NCBI RefSeq assembly: GCF_014489595.1
Contig: NZ_CP060790.1
Span: 1,178,001 to 1,242,000, forward strand
Source: Paenacidovorax monticola
GTDB taxonomy: Bacteria; Pseudomonadota; Gammaproteobacteria; Burkholderiales; Burkholderiaceae_C
Direction of reading: 5' to 3'
Length of the DNA: 64,000 nt
Shown here: positions 39,120-48,736 of the stretch, in pieces
How positions within the stretch are numbered: the stretch's first letter is position 1
Layout of the letters: each line of letters begins with the position of its first letter
Program-made: the position numbers and the translations under genes
The notes under the pieces: model-generated
Database searches by the model: none
The model's input: only the letters and a program-made list of their open reading frames with translations
Told to the model about the DNA's origin: nothing

Positions 39120-40361
39120 ATGGACAACATCTCTTCTCCCCTATCCCCCGCAGTGCGCGCGCACCACCAGAGGCAGCACGGATGGCTGCCGGTCTACTGC
39201 ATGTCGCTGGGCGCATTCGCCATCGGAACAGAAGGGTTCATGATCGCGCCACTGCTGCCCCAGATCGCGCACGATCTCTCGCTGTCGCTGCCAATGGCCG
39301 CCATGCTGGTGACGGTCTTCACGCTCACCCTGGCGCTCAGTTCTCCCATCCTGACGGTGATGACCGCCGCCTTGAACCGGCGCAAGCTGCTGGTGTGGGC
39401 CATGGCGCTGTTTGCCGCAGCGAACTTTGTGGCCTGGCAATCGGCGGGGTTTGCCGGAATCATGCTGGCCCGCGTGCTGCTGGCCCTGTCCGCGGGGCTC
39501 TACCTTCCAAACGCCAATGCGCTGGTAGGCCTCATCGTCCCGCCTGAAAGGCGTGGGCGGGCCCTGGCCATCGTCCTGGGTGGGATGACGATTGCCATTG
39601 CCCTGGGGCTGCCGCTGGGGTCTGTCGTCGGACAGGCCTTTGGCTGGAGATGGACTTTCTTTGGCGTCGGCGTCCTGGCTACCGTGGCTGCGATGGGACT
39701 GGCGTGGGGGATTCCGAAGGGAACGGGAGACGGTGTTCCGGTCGCGGGCTTCCGTGACCGCCTGCGTGTCGCTGCCCAGCCAGACGTCATCAAGGCCCTG
39801 GCGCTTACCTTCCTGTGGGCCATGGGGGCCTTCACGATCTATCCATTCATTGCTCCCTATCTGCACGCGACGCTGGGATTCGAGGAGCGCGGAATTTCAG
39901 CCACCGTCTTCCTCTGGGGCGTGGCGGCTGCCGTTGGCATGCTGCTGGGAGGCTCCCTCAGCGATCGCCTGGGGACGCATCGGGTGGTGGGACCCGCCTT
40001 GGGATTGCTGGCCATCGCCTTTCTGGTGCTGGCTGCAAGTGCCACCTGGCTTGCGCCAGGCCAGGCACTTGCGCCCGTCATGGCGGCCGTCGCGGTCTGG
40101 GGTGTCTGCGTCTGGGGCTTTCACCCGGCGCAAACAGCCTCCCTGATCAGCGCTGGGGGGACGAAGGATGCACCGGTGACGCTGTCCCTGAACACCTCCG
40201 TCATGTACGTCGGATTCAGCCTGGGCAGCATGGTCGGGGCCCAGGTCATCGAACGCCATGGGGTATCGCATGTCGCCCTGGCTGCGGCGCTGATCGAAGG
40301 GGGCGCTCTGCTCCTGTTTCTCGCATGGCGGGTGCTGCGGCGGAAGAAGGAAAACGCATAG
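39120..40361 (+). CDS. MFS transporter, DHA1 drug-exporter type
   Basis: A 413-residue protein with 12 predicted helices. FAIGTEGFMIAPLLPQIAHDL at the first helix, PNANALVGLIVPPERRGRALAIVLGG (motif A-like and motif C region) and a middle loop near residue 205 fit the AraJ/CmlA-like branch of DHA1 exporters. It likely exports a small molecule sensed by the neighbouring GlxA-type regulator. Base composition is slightly lower in GC than in flanking housekeeping genes. Confidence 0.85.
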   Translation: MDNISSPLSPAVRAHHQRQHGWLPVYCMSLGAFAIGTEGFMIAPLLPQIAHDLSLSLPMAAMLVTVFTLTLALSSPILTVMTAALNRRKLLVWAMALFAAANFVAWQSAGFAGIMLARVLLALSAGLYLPNANALVGLIVPPERRGRALAIVLGGMTIAIALGLPLGSVVGQAFGWRWTFFGVGVLATVAAMGLAWGIPKGTGDGVPVAGFRDRLRVAAQPDVIKALALTFLWAMGAFTIYPFIAPYLHATLGFEERGISATVFLWGVAAAVGMLLGGSLSDRLGTHRVVGPALGLLAIAFLVLAASATWLAPGQALAPVMAAVAVWGVCVWGFHPAQTASLISAGGTKDAPVTLSLNTSVMYVGFSLGSMVGAQVIERHGVSHVALAAALIEGGALLLFLAWRVLRRKKENA

Positions 40362-40483
40362 GACGTCAGCCTGCATTGCGCGAACTCTGCCGCGAGGCTT
40401 TCGCGGGTGTCGGCATGCCGAGCGGTCCTCCGTTGTCTTCACGCGGGCAACCCGCGGATGCGTCGGGCTCGCGGCCCACGCAC

Positions 40484-41392
40484 TCAGTCGCGCAGCCGTT
40501 CGGCCACGAAGCGCCTGAACAATCCCATCGACGGACTCTCGGTGCGCCCCGTGAGCGTGACGATGGCGAAGTGCGCCCGGATGTCCAGCCGGGGCACCAC
40601 CGCCAGCTCGGCCAGCGCTCCGGCCTTGATGCCCTGCCGCGCTGCGGCCACCACGCCGAAGAAGACCGCGTCGGACTGGCGCACGGTGTCGATCAGGCTG
40701 TCGATCTCCTCGCAGCGCAGGCGCACGGCCTGCTGCGGATCGGCCGCCGGTCCGTAGTGCTGCACGAGGATCTGCGCGACCTCATCGGCCAGCGGAGTCG
40801 AAGCCAGCGGATAGCGCGCCAGCACCTCGAAGGGCACGCCGCCGCCCCGGGCCTGTGCCAGCAGCGGATGGCCGGCGCGGCAGATGAAACCGCCCCGCAT
40901 GGCGGCCACTTCCTCGATGAGCAGATCGGCCGCCGGGACCACGCTGCGCATGTCGATCACCAGCGCATCGAGCTGCCGCTGGCGCAGTTGCTGCAGCTGC
41001 AACTGGATGGAGCCGCGCGTGATGCTCACGCACACCTCGGGGTGCCTTTGCGCCACATGCACGAGAAAGGGCGCCATCAGCATGGCGCCGGGCCCTGACC
41101 CGAGGCCCACGCGGATCGATCCGCCCGAGCCTTGGCGCAGCCACGCCACGCTGCGGCGCAGTTCCTCCGCCTCGTCGACGAGATGGCGCGCCCGCGCCGC
41201 CACGGCCTCGCCCAGCGGCGTGAGTTCATTGCGCTTGCCCATGCGGTCGATCAGCCGGGCGCCCAGGTCCTCCTCCAGCATCTGGATGCTGCGGCTCAGC
41301 GCGGGCTGGGTGATGTGCAGCCGCTCCGCCGCACGGCTGAACGACGCGGTGTCGGCAACGGCCAGCAGGTGCTCCAGCTGTCTCAGATTCAT
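40484..41392 (-). CDS. LysR family regulator
   Basis: A 302-residue LysR protein: helix-turn-helix at residues 1-60 (MNLRQLEHLLAVADTASFSRA, ITQPALSRSIQMLEEDLGARL) and an effector domain from about 90. It is divergent from the Bug receptor and M20 hydrolase genes. A perfect 13-bp inverted repeat lies between, so it probably activates those two genes and represses itself. AGAGGGTGCG supplies a ribosome site. Confidence 0.88.
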   Translation of the reverse strand: MNLRQLEHLLAVADTASFSRAAERLHITQPALSRSIQMLEEDLGARLIDRMGKRNELTPLGEAVAARARHLVDEAEELRRSVAWLRQGSGGSIRVGLGSGPGAMLMAPFLVHVAQRHPEVCVSITRGSIQLQLQQLRQRQLDALVIDMRSVVPAADLLIEEVAAMRGGFICRAGHPLLAQARGGGVPFEVLARYPLASTPLADEVAQILVQHYGPAADPQQAVRLRCEEIDSLIDTVRQSDAVFFGVVAAARQGIKAGALAELAVVPRLDIRAHFAIVTLTGRTESPSMGLFRRFVAERLRD

Positions 41393-41416
41393 CGCACCCT
41401 CTTCTCTGGTGAATAA

Positions 41417-41445
41417 ATAATTTTTCTTGAACCAAGAAAAATTAT
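41417..41445. promoter_or_regulatory. Perfect 13-bp inverted repeat in LysR/Bug divergent promoter
   Basis: ATAATTTTTCTTG, a 3-bp centre, then CAAGAAAAATTAT. It begins 25 bp upstream of the LysR start and is strongly A/T-rich in a GC-rich region. It contains T-N11-A spacings typical of LysR operators and also the likely AT-rich promoter core for the divergent Bug gene. Confidence 0.7.
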
Positions 41446-41515
41446 GCATTTGATGAATGCATCGACTCTCCCTACGATGCCCTGCGATCCCCTTCACTAC
41501 CGCATTGCGTCCCCC

Positions 41516-42517
41516 ATGAAACACCCCTTCCGCTTCGCTTCCAGGTGCGCGTCCCTGGTAATGGGCCTGCTGCTTTCCGTGTGCGCGCTGGCCGCCGACC
41601 CCTTCCCCTCCAAACCCGTCATGCTCATGGTGCCCTATCCGGCCGGGGGTCTGTCGGATGCGGTCGCTCGGCTCGTGAACGACCCGCTGTCCAAGCAGCT
41701 CGGGCAGCCCGTGCTGGTCGAAAACCTCGGCGGCGCCAGCGGAGCGCTGGGTGCCAAGAAGGTGCTGGGCGCGCCGGCCGACGGCTATTGCCTGTTCCAG
41801 GGCTCGCCCAATGAGCTGATCCTGGCGCCGCTGGCAAACGCCGCCATCAAGTTCAAGAGCGAGGAATTCCGTCTCGTGCAGATGATCGGCGTCGCGCCGA
41901 TGGTGATCCTCGCGCGCAAGGACCTGCCCGCGAACTCCGCCGATGAACTCGTCGCGCTCGCGCGCAGCACCGCCAAGGCCCGTCCCCTGACCTTCGGCAG
42001 CGTGGGCTTCGGCTCGTTCTACCATGTGCTCGGCGAGCATTTGGCGCAGACCATCGGCGCCCCCATGACGCACGTGCCCTACAAGGGCGGCGCACCGCTG
42101 ATGCAGGACCTGGGCGGGGGTCAGCTCGACTTCGTGATCCTGCCGGTGTCGCAGCAACAGCTGGCGTTGGCCGAACAGGGACGCATCAAGATCATCGCGA
42201 GCATCAACGCCACGCGCACCGATCTGGCGGCGCTCAAGGGCATTCCCACGGTCAATGAGGGCAAGCTCCTCAAGGGCTTCAATTTCTCGATCTGGACCGG
42301 CTACTTCGTGCGCAAGGAAACGCCCGAGGAAGTGGTTCAGCGCCTTGGCAAGGCACTCACCGGCGTTCTGTCCGACGCCCAGGTGCGCAGCCAGTTGGAG
42401 GCGCAGAACATGCTCGTCGCCCAGCCTCTCCAGGCAGCGGAGGCCGACAGGACCTACCAGGCCGAGACGGCGCGCTTTCGCGCCATCGCCAAGGCCATCA
42501 ACCTGCAGCCCCAGTGA
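41516..42517 (+). CDS. Bug/TctC family periplasmic receptor
   Basis: A 333-residue tripartite-tricarboxylate-type solute receptor. Signal peptide ends near SVCALAA; the mature start FPSKPVMLMVPYPAGG and the GASGALGAKKVLGAPADGYCLF segment are diagnostic of the family. The ligand loop lies near HVPYKGGAPLMQDLGGGQLD. No TctAB permease is nearby, common for Bug receptors. The M20 hydrolase starts 13 bp after it, suggesting an acylated amino acid or similar carboxylate as ligand. Confidence 0.88.
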   Translation: MKHPFRFASRCASLVMGLLLSVCALAADPFPSKPVMLMVPYPAGGLSDAVARLVNDPLSKQLGQPVLVENLGGASGALGAKKVLGAPADGYCLFQGSPNELILAPLANAAIKFKSEEFRLVQMIGVAPMVILARKDLPANSADELVALARSTAKARPLTFGSVGFGSFYHVLGEHLAQTIGAPMTHVPYKGGAPLMQDLGGGQLDFVILPVSQQQLALAEQGRIKIIASINATRTDLAALKGIPTVNEGKLLKGFNFSIWTGYFVRKETPEEVVQRLGKALTGVLSDAQVRSQLEAQNMLVAQPLQAAEADRTYQAETARFRAIAKAINLQPQ

Positions 42518-42530
42518 GAAGGAATACCCC

Positions 42531-43724
42531 ATGCCGAACGCCCTGCTCGATGCCGTCGCGGCCCATGCCAACGAGTTCGTGACCCTGCGCCGGGATATTC
42601 ACCGCCACCCGGAACTGGGGTTCGAGGAATTCCGCACCAGCGACCTCGTCGCCGAACGCCTGGCGCAATGGGGCTATGCCGTGGAGCGCGGCCTGGGCGG
42701 CACGGGCGTCGTGGGGCAACTGCGGCGCGGCAGCGGCTCCAAGCGGCTGGGCCTGCGCGCCGACATGGACGCGCTGCCCATCGTCGAAGCCACGGGCCTG
42801 CCCCACGCAAGCTGCCATCACGGCGTGATGCACGCCTGCGGCCACGACGGCCATACCGCCATGCTGCTTGCCGCCGCGCACCACCTGGCCACGCAGGACG
42901 ACTTCGACGGCACCCTCAACCTGATCTTCCAGCCCGCCGAAGAGGGCCAGGGCGGAGCGCTGCGGATGATGGAGGACGGTCTCTTCGCCAAGTACCCCTG
43001 CGATGCCATCTTCGCCATGCACAACATGCCGGGCCACCCGCAGGGCAAGCTGCTGCTGCGCGAGGGCGCGGCCATGGCCTCGTCCGACAACGTGACCATC
43101 ACGCTCGAAGGCACGGGCGGCCACGGCGCCATGCCGCACCGCGCGGCCGACCCGGTGGTCGCGGGCGCGGCCATCGTGATGGGGCTGCAGACCATCGTGG
43201 CGCGCAACATCGATCCGTTGCACATGGCCGTGGTCACCGTGGGCACCTTCCAGGCGGGCAGCGCCAACAATGTGATTCCACAGACGGCCACGCTGCGGCT
43301 CAGCGTGCGCGCGCTCGACCGCGGCGTGCGTGACCTGCTGGAGCAGCGCATCACCGAACTGGCGCAACTGCAGGCGCAAAGCTACGGCGTGCACGCCCGC
43401 ATCGACTACCAGCGCAGCTACCCGGTGCTGGTCAACACCCCGGCCGAAACGGCCTTTGCGCGCGCAGTCGCGGTGGAACTGGTCGGCACGGAACGGGTGG
43501 AGCCCCAGGCGCGCGCGCTCACGGGCAGCGAGGATTTCGCCTTCATGCTGGAGCAGGTGCCCGGCAGCTACCTGCTGATCGGGAACGGCGACGGCTCGGA
43601 CGATGCCGCCAACGGCGGCCACGGGGCCTGCATGGTGCACAACCCGGGCTATGACTTCAACGATCTCAACCTGCCGGTGGGCGCCGCCTACTGGGCCCTG
43701 CTAGCTCGGCGCTTTCTGGCGTGA
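42531..43724 (+). CDS. M20 family amidohydrolase (hippurate-hydrolase type)
   Basis: A 397-residue zinc peptidase-family enzyme that hydrolyses N-acyl amino acids. Conserved metal and catalytic segments: LRRDIHRHPELGFEE, GLRADMDALPI, MHACGHDGHTAMLL, FQPAEEGQGGA and the C-terminal ALTGSEDFAFM, followed by a His-containing VHNPGYDFND. The dimerisation lid is at about residues 185-300. Family members include hippurate hydrolase and IAA-amino acid hydrolases; the exact substrate is unknown. It is co-transcribed with the Bug receptor. Confidence 0.88.
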   Translation: MPNALLDAVAAHANEFVTLRRDIHRHPELGFEEFRTSDLVAERLAQWGYAVERGLGGTGVVGQLRRGSGSKRLGLRADMDALPIVEATGLPHASCHHGVMHACGHDGHTAMLLAAAHHLATQDDFDGTLNLIFQPAEEGQGGALRMMEDGLFAKYPCDAIFAMHNMPGHPQGKLLLREGAAMASSDNVTITLEGTGGHGAMPHRAADPVVAGAAIVMGLQTIVARNIDPLHMAVVTVGTFQAGSANNVIPQTATLRLSVRALDRGVRDLLEQRITELAQLQAQSYGVHARIDYQRSYPVLVNTPAETAFARAVAVELVGTERVEPQARALTGSEDFAFMLEQVPGSYLLIGNGDGSDDAANGGHGACMVHNPGYDFNDLNLPVGAAYWALLARRFLA

Positions 43725-43754
43725 CACCGGCCATCCGGACGCCCGCACGGAGGT

Positions 43755-44684
43755 TCATGGCGCGGCCGCGTCTGCGTCCAGGCCACGCAGCGCCCGCTGG
43801 CTTTCGAAACAGCGGTGCTCCCCCGTCACCGGGTCGGTGAACTCCAGTCTCCGCGCGAGCAGTTGCAGCGGGTGGGAGTAGTCGCCCTCGGGCGGGTCGT
43901 TCACCTCGGGGTAGAACGCATCGCCACGCAGCGGCAGGCCCAGCGCGGCCATGTGCACGCGCAGCTGGTGGCGCTTGCCTGTGACGGGCTCCAGCCGGTA
44001 GCGCGCCCAGGGGGCGGCCACTTCGAGCACCTCCATGCGCGTGCAGGTGTTGGGCTCACCGGGCACCTCGTGCATGCGGAAGAACTGCGGACTCTCCTCC
44101 AGCCGGCTCACGTGCTCCCGTGGAAACGCCAGCCCGGGGCGCCAGGGCGCAATGGCCTCGTACACCTTGCGCACGTCGCGGTCGCGGAACAGCGCCTGGT
44201 AGCGCCCGCGCGTGGCGCGCTGCACCGAGAACAGCACCAGCCCCGCCGTGTCGCGGTCGATGCGGTGCACGGGTGACAACTCCTGCAGCCCCAGGCGCCG
44301 CTTGAGGCGCACGAGCAGCGTGTGCTGCAGGTAGCGGCCCGTGGGCACGACGGGCAGGAAGTGGGGCTTGTCCGCCACAAGGATGTGCGCGTCCTGGTAG
44401 AGCACTGCTTCCTCGAACGGGATCTCGGCCTCGCTGTCGAGTTCGCGATAGTAGTAGAAGCGCACGCCAGGCGCGAAGGGCCGGTCTGGCGCGGCAGGCA
44501 CGCCGAACTCGTCCACCACCTCGCCCCGCGCCATGCGCCGCAGCCAGTCGCCATGCGGCACGGCGGGCAGGCGCTCGGCCAGGAAGTCGACGAGCAGCCC
44601 CTGCCCGGCCGAGGGCAGCACCACGCAACTGGGGTTGACGCCGTCGCGCATGGGCAGGACGCGGGGATCGTGGCTGTTGTGCAT
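43755..44684 (-). CDS. RluA-family pseudouridine synthase
   Basis: A 309-residue protein with the RluA catalytic motif HRIDRDTAGLVLFS (Asp near residue 136) and the RIRVHMA-type RHQLRVHMAALGLPLRGD segment. The N-terminal part (residues 20-90) is an RluA-associated region without a clear S4 domain. It isomerises uridines in 23S rRNA or tRNA; which site is unknown. ATG 44684 is preferred; in-frame ATGs at 44717 and about 44651 are alternatives. Confidence 0.82.
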   Translation of the reverse strand: MHNSHDPRVLPMRDGVNPSCVVLPSAGQGLLVDFLAERLPAVPHGDWLRRMARGEVVDEFGVPAAPDRPFAPGVRFYYYRELDSEAEIPFEEAVLYQDAHILVADKPHFLPVVPTGRYLQHTLLVRLKRRLGLQELSPVHRIDRDTAGLVLFSVQRATRGRYQALFRDRDVRKVYEAIAPWRPGLAFPREHVSRLEESPQFFRMHEVPGEPNTCTRMEVLEVAAPWARYRLEPVTGKRHQLRVHMAALGLPLRGDAFYPEVNDPPEGDYSHPLQLLARRLEFTDPVTGEHRCFESQRALRGLDADAAAP

Positions 44685-44738
44685 GGCGGCCGGATTGTAG
44701 AGAGTCCCAAGAGACACTTTCCACCGCCAGCGCCCGCA

Positions 44739-45392
44739 TCAAAGCCGCCAGCCCTCCCAGGCGGTCCAGGTCGAAGCCAGCACGAGCAGCGCGCCCACGC
44801 CGCGCGCGGCCCACACGCCGGCGCCGGGGTGGCGCTGCAGGCGCATCCGCGCCCGGTCGGCCCCCAGCGCGACACCACCGTAGACCAGCGCCTGCGTGGC
44901 CGCGATGATGAGCCCCATGACCACGGCCTGCGCCCACACCGGGCCGTATTCCGGGCGCAGGAACTGCGGGAACACGGCCAGCATGAAGACGTAGGCCTTG
45001 GGGTTCATGAGGCAGGTCAGCATGGCGCGGCCGAAGGTCGCCGCGAGCGGGCGGCGGTGCGTGTGCACGGCACCATCGAAGGCCGAGCGGCTGCGCAGAA
45101 GGGCCACGCCGATCCAGGCCACGTAGAGCGCCCCCGCCACGAGCAGCAGGTTGAACGCGGCCGGGAAGAGCCGCAGCACCACCCCCACGCCCAGCGCGCC
45201 CAACGCCGTGTGCACGGCCCCGCCGGCCATGATGCCCGCCACGGCGCCCAGCCCCGCGCGCCGCCCGCCCACGATCGCGCTGGCCATGACGAAGGCCATG
45301 TCGAGCCCGGGCAGCACGATGACTCCCAGCAGGATGACGAAGAACAGCCACAGGTGGGCCGTGTGCTGCAGTGCAAGAGATTCCAGTTCCAT
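44739..45392 (-). CDS. LysE/RhtB family exporter
   Basis: A 217-residue membrane protein with six hydrophobic segments and the LysE-type pattern VIVLPGLDMAFVMASAIVGGRRAGLGAVAGI near the N-terminus and FLMNPKAY-like LTCLMNPKAYVFMLAVFPQF in the middle. RhtB proteins export homoserine, threonine, lysine and similar amino acids. It is divergent from a WYL regulator gene, with a palindromic operator candidate in the shared promoter region. Confidence 0.86.
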   Translation of the reverse strand: MELESLALQHTAHLWLFFVILLGVIVLPGLDMAFVMASAIVGGRRAGLGAVAGIMAGGAVHTALGALGVGVVLRLFPAAFNLLLVAGALYVAWIGVALLRSRSAFDGAVHTHRRPLAATFGRAMLTCLMNPKAYVFMLAVFPQFLRPEYGPVWAQAVVMGLIIAATQALVYGGVALGADRARMRLQRHPGAGVWAARGVGALLVLASTWTAWEGWRL

Positions 45393-45447
45393 GGTGTGCA
45401 GTGCTCCTTGAAGAGAACAGTGGATGCCTGTGCTGGAATCTAGGAAT

Positions 45448-45474
45448 GAATCAGGACAATAGCGGTCCTGATTC
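45448..45474. promoter_or_regulatory. 10-bp inverted repeat between LysE and WYL regulator genes
   Basis: GAATCAGGAC, 7-bp spacer, GTCCTGATTC. It ends 6 bp before the first in-frame ATG (45481) and 18 bp before the ATG at 45493. Its placement suggests an operator for the WYL-type regulator, repressing its own gene and the exporter. Confidence 0.6.
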
Positions 45475-45492
45475 GGTGCGATGATGCGGGCC

Positions 45493-46452
45493 ATGCCGTC
45501 GCCCACCACCCGCGTGCTCGCCGTCCTGGAACTGCTGCAGGCGCGCGGAGCCCTCAGCGGCCCTGAGCTTGCCCAGCGCATCGGCGTGGACGAGCGCACG
45601 CTGCGCCGCTACATCCGCAAGCTGGAAGACCTGGGCATTCCCGTGGTCGCGGAACGCGGACGCTATGGTGCCTACCGGCTCATGCCGGGCTTCAAGCTGC
45701 CGCCCATGGTGTTCACCGACGACGAGGCGCTGGCGCTGGCGGTGGGCCTGCTCGCGGCGCGCGGCCTGGGGCTGGCCGAGGCGGCGCCCGCCACGGAAAG
45801 CGCGCGCGCCAAGCTCGAGCGCGTGATGCCGGCGCCGCTGCAGCGGCGCATCCGTGCGCTGGGCGAAACCATCCAGCTCGACCTCGCACGGCCCGGCACG
45901 CCCACGGACCACCAAGCCCTGCTCACGCTCAGCGCCGCTGCCCATGCACGCCAGAGCGTGCACATGGACTACCGCTCCGCCCAGGGCGAAGCCACCGCGC
46001 GGGTTTTCGACCCATACGGGCTGGCCTGGCGCGGCGGGCGTTGGTACGCGGTGGGGCACTGCCACCTGCGCGGCGGCCTGCGCTCGTTCCGGCTCGACCG
46101 CATCGAGGGCCTCGAGCTGCTGCCCGCGTCCTTCGGCATGCCCGAGGACTTCGACGCCGTGCGCCACCTCGCGCTCGGTCTGGCCTCGCTGCCGCGCGCG
46201 ATGGGCGTGCGCGTGCTGCTCAAAACCGACCTGGCCACGGCGCGCGAGGAACTGTTCGAGGCCATCGGCCTGTTCCAGCCCCACCCCGATGGCGTGCTGC
46301 TGCACAGCCAGGTGGACGACCTGGGCTGGTACGCACGCCAGCTCGCACGGCTGTCGTGCGACTTCACCGTGCTGGAGCCCCCCGCCCTGCGCGACGCGGT
46401 GCGCGACTGCGCACGGACCCTGCTGCGCCGCGCGCAGGCCCCCGCCTTGTAG
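45493..46452 (+). CDS. Helix-turn-helix regulator with WYL domain
   Basis: A 319-residue DeoR/HTH_11-type regulator. Winged helix at residues 3-55 (VLAVLELLQARGALSGPELAQ, ERTLRRYIRKLEDLGIPV), WYL domain at about 130-210 (YGLAWRGGRWYAVGHCHLRGGLRSFRLDRI), and a WCX C-terminal region. WYL domains often sense nucleotides or nucleic acids. ATG 45493 (MPSPTTRVL) is preferred over 45481 as the family N-terminus begins there. The target is probably the divergent LysE-type exporter. Confidence 0.85.
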   Translation: MPSPTTRVLAVLELLQARGALSGPELAQRIGVDERTLRRYIRKLEDLGIPVVAERGRYGAYRLMPGFKLPPMVFTDDEALALAVGLLAARGLGLAEAAPATESARAKLERVMPAPLQRRIRALGETIQLDLARPGTPTDHQALLTLSAAAHARQSVHMDYRSAQGEATARVFDPYGLAWRGGRWYAVGHCHLRGGLRSFRLDRIEGLELLPASFGMPEDFDAVRHLALGLASLPRAMGVRVLLKTDLATAREELFEAIGLFQPHPDGVLLHSQVDDLGWYARQLARLSCDFTVLEPPALRDAVRDCARTLLRRAQAPAL

Positions 46453-46560
46453 GACAAGGGCGGCAAAAGCGCCCGAAATGCCCCCGGACGGGCCCGGCGG
46501 GGCTAGCATGGCCCTGTCTTCCCCACACCGGGACCGCGCATCCAGGGCGCACGCATCCGG

Positions 46561-48707
46561 ATGCCGGCCCACCCGCCATCGATGCAAAGCGAGCGCCCTT
46601 CCCTCCCCGCCAGCCCTCCCGCCCCCGGCCGCGCACGTGCGCGGCGCCTGCTGCGCGCCGCCCTGGTGCTGCTGCTGGGCCTGTGCGCGGCGCTGCTGCT
46701 CGCGGGCGTGGCCCTCGTGCACTTCGACTGGAACCGTGCCCGCCCCTGGCTCAACGCCGAAGTCAGCGAAGCCACGGGCCGCCGCTTCGCGATCGAGGGC
46801 GACCTGTCGCTGGACTGGCACTGGCCCCAGCCCCTGGAGACAGGCTGGGGCCGCTGGGTGCCCGGCGTCACGGTGAGCGCGGAACGCCTGGTGATGGACA
46901 ACCCGCCGGGCTTCGACCCCGGGACCTCCGCCCCGGCGCCCCTGGGCACCATCGGCCGCGCCAGCGCGACGCTGCACCTGCTGCCCCTGCTGTCGCGCCA
47001 GGTGGCCATCGACACCGTGGCGCTCGACGCCCCCGACGTCACCCTGGCGCGCCGGGCCGACGGCAGCGCCAACTGGGACTTCACGCCCGCCGCGCGCGGG
47101 CAGGGCGAGCACACCGCCCCGCCCTGGCGCTTCAGCGTGGACCGGCTCGTGCTGCGCCAGGGCCGCATCGCCTATGCCGATGCGCGGCGCGACCTGGACC
47201 TGCAGGCGCGCGTCGACACGCTGGACCCCGGCGACCCCGCCTCGGCGCGCTACGGCCTGCGTTTCACGCTGCAGGGCCGCTACGCGCGCGCCCGCATCGA
47301 AGGCAGCGGCCACGCGGGCCCGGTGCTCACGCTGCGCGACGAGGTGGTGGACTATCCGCTGCGCTTCCAGGCCCGCGCGGGCCGCGTGGCCGCCGAGGCG
47401 GAGGGCACGCTTGCCAACCCCGGCGCGCTGTCGGGCATGGACCTGTTCCTGACCCTGCGCGCGGGCAGCATGGCCGACCTGTACGCGCTCACCGGCATCG
47501 TGCTGCCCAATACGCCGCCGTTCCAGACCAGCGGGCGCCTGGTGGGCAGCCTGCGGCCCCAGCGCGCCGTATGGGAATACCGCGACTTCCGCGGCACCGT
47601 GGGGCAGAGCGACCTGAGCGGGCATGTCACCTACACCTCGGGCCAGCCGCGCCCCGGCTCGTGGGCGAGATGAAGTCGCGCCAGCTGCGCCTGGCCGACC
47701 TGGGCCCCCTGCTCGGTGCCGATGCGCGCGAGGGCCCTGCGGCACAGCGCCCCGGCAAGGTGCTGCCCGACGCGCCGTTCGCCACCGACCGCTGGAACGC
47801 CATGGACCTGGACCTGCGCTTCACGGGCCAGAAGATCGTGCGCCAGGGTAGCCTGCCGATCGAGAACCTGAGCGTGCGCGCGCGGCTGGACGATGCCCGG
47901 CTCATGCTCGATCCGCTCACTTTCGGCGTGGCGCAGGGGCGGATCGCCTCGCGTGTGCAGCTTGATGCGCGCGGCGGCGCGCCGCTGCGCGCGCAGGTGC
48001 GCGGCTCGGTGCAGGGGCTGAAACTCTCCGCGCTGTTCCCGCGCGTGGAGCGCATGGACAAGAGCCTGGGCCGCATGGATGGCGCCGTGGCGCTCCAGGG
48101 CCAGGGCGCTTCGGTCGCGCGGCTGCTGGGCAGCAGCTCCGGCGAGGCCAAGCTCTACGTGCGCGACGGCGTGCTCAGCAAGCAGATGCTCGACCTCGCC
48201 TCGTTGAACCTGGGCAGCGTCATCGTGGCCCGGCTCTTCGGCCAGGACAAGGAGGTGCACCTGCGCTGCGCCGTGGCCGATCTGGGCGTGCGCGAAGGGC
48301 TGGCCCACACGCGCACGGCGAAGCTCAGCACCGACGACGCCGTCGTCGAGGCCACGGGCCGGATCGACCTGGCGCGCGAGCGGCTGGACCTGCGCATACA
48401 GCCCGAATCGCTGCAGTGGAAGTTCTTCTCGCTGCGCACGCCGCTGTACGTGCGCGGCGACTTCGCCGACCCGCAGGTGGGCCTGGAACCCGGCCCGCTG
48501 CTGCTGCGCGCGGGCGCGGCCGTGGCCGCCGCCGTGGCGGCCCCCGTGGCGCTGGCGCTGGTGCCACTCACCGTGCCCGCGGCCGACGACGATGCCCGCT
48601 GTGCCCCGCTGCTCGCGCAGGCCAGCGCCCCGGCCCGTTCCGGCCTGGCGGGCGCCGCGGGCACGCCGCCCTCCGTGCGCCCGGGCGCATCAAAGCCGCG
48701 CCGCTGA
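46561..48707 (+). CDS. AsmA family protein (one frameshift near 47652)
   Basis: About 715 residues after repair. A single N-terminal membrane helix (LLRAALVLLLGLCAALLLAGVALV, residues 29-52) anchors a large periplasmic AsmA/DUF748-like region: beta-rich repeats and a C-terminal AsmA_2 segment (MDKSLGRMDGAVALQGQG, SKQMLDLASLNLGSVIVARLFG). AsmA-like proteins are thought to bridge membranes for phospholipid transport. The frame breaks at CCCC 47652-47655; one more C joins the halves at RPRLVGEMKSRQL. ATG 46582 is an alternative start. Confidence 0.8.
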
Positions 48708-48736
48708 GCCGCAGCACGGACGGCGGCCCTGCCGCC

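Noticed and set aside
40484..42571. A 695-codon frame extending the LysR gene upstream
   Set aside because: The helix-turn-helix begins at the ATG at 41392 with a ribosome site; the upstream part is antisense to the Bug receptor gene.
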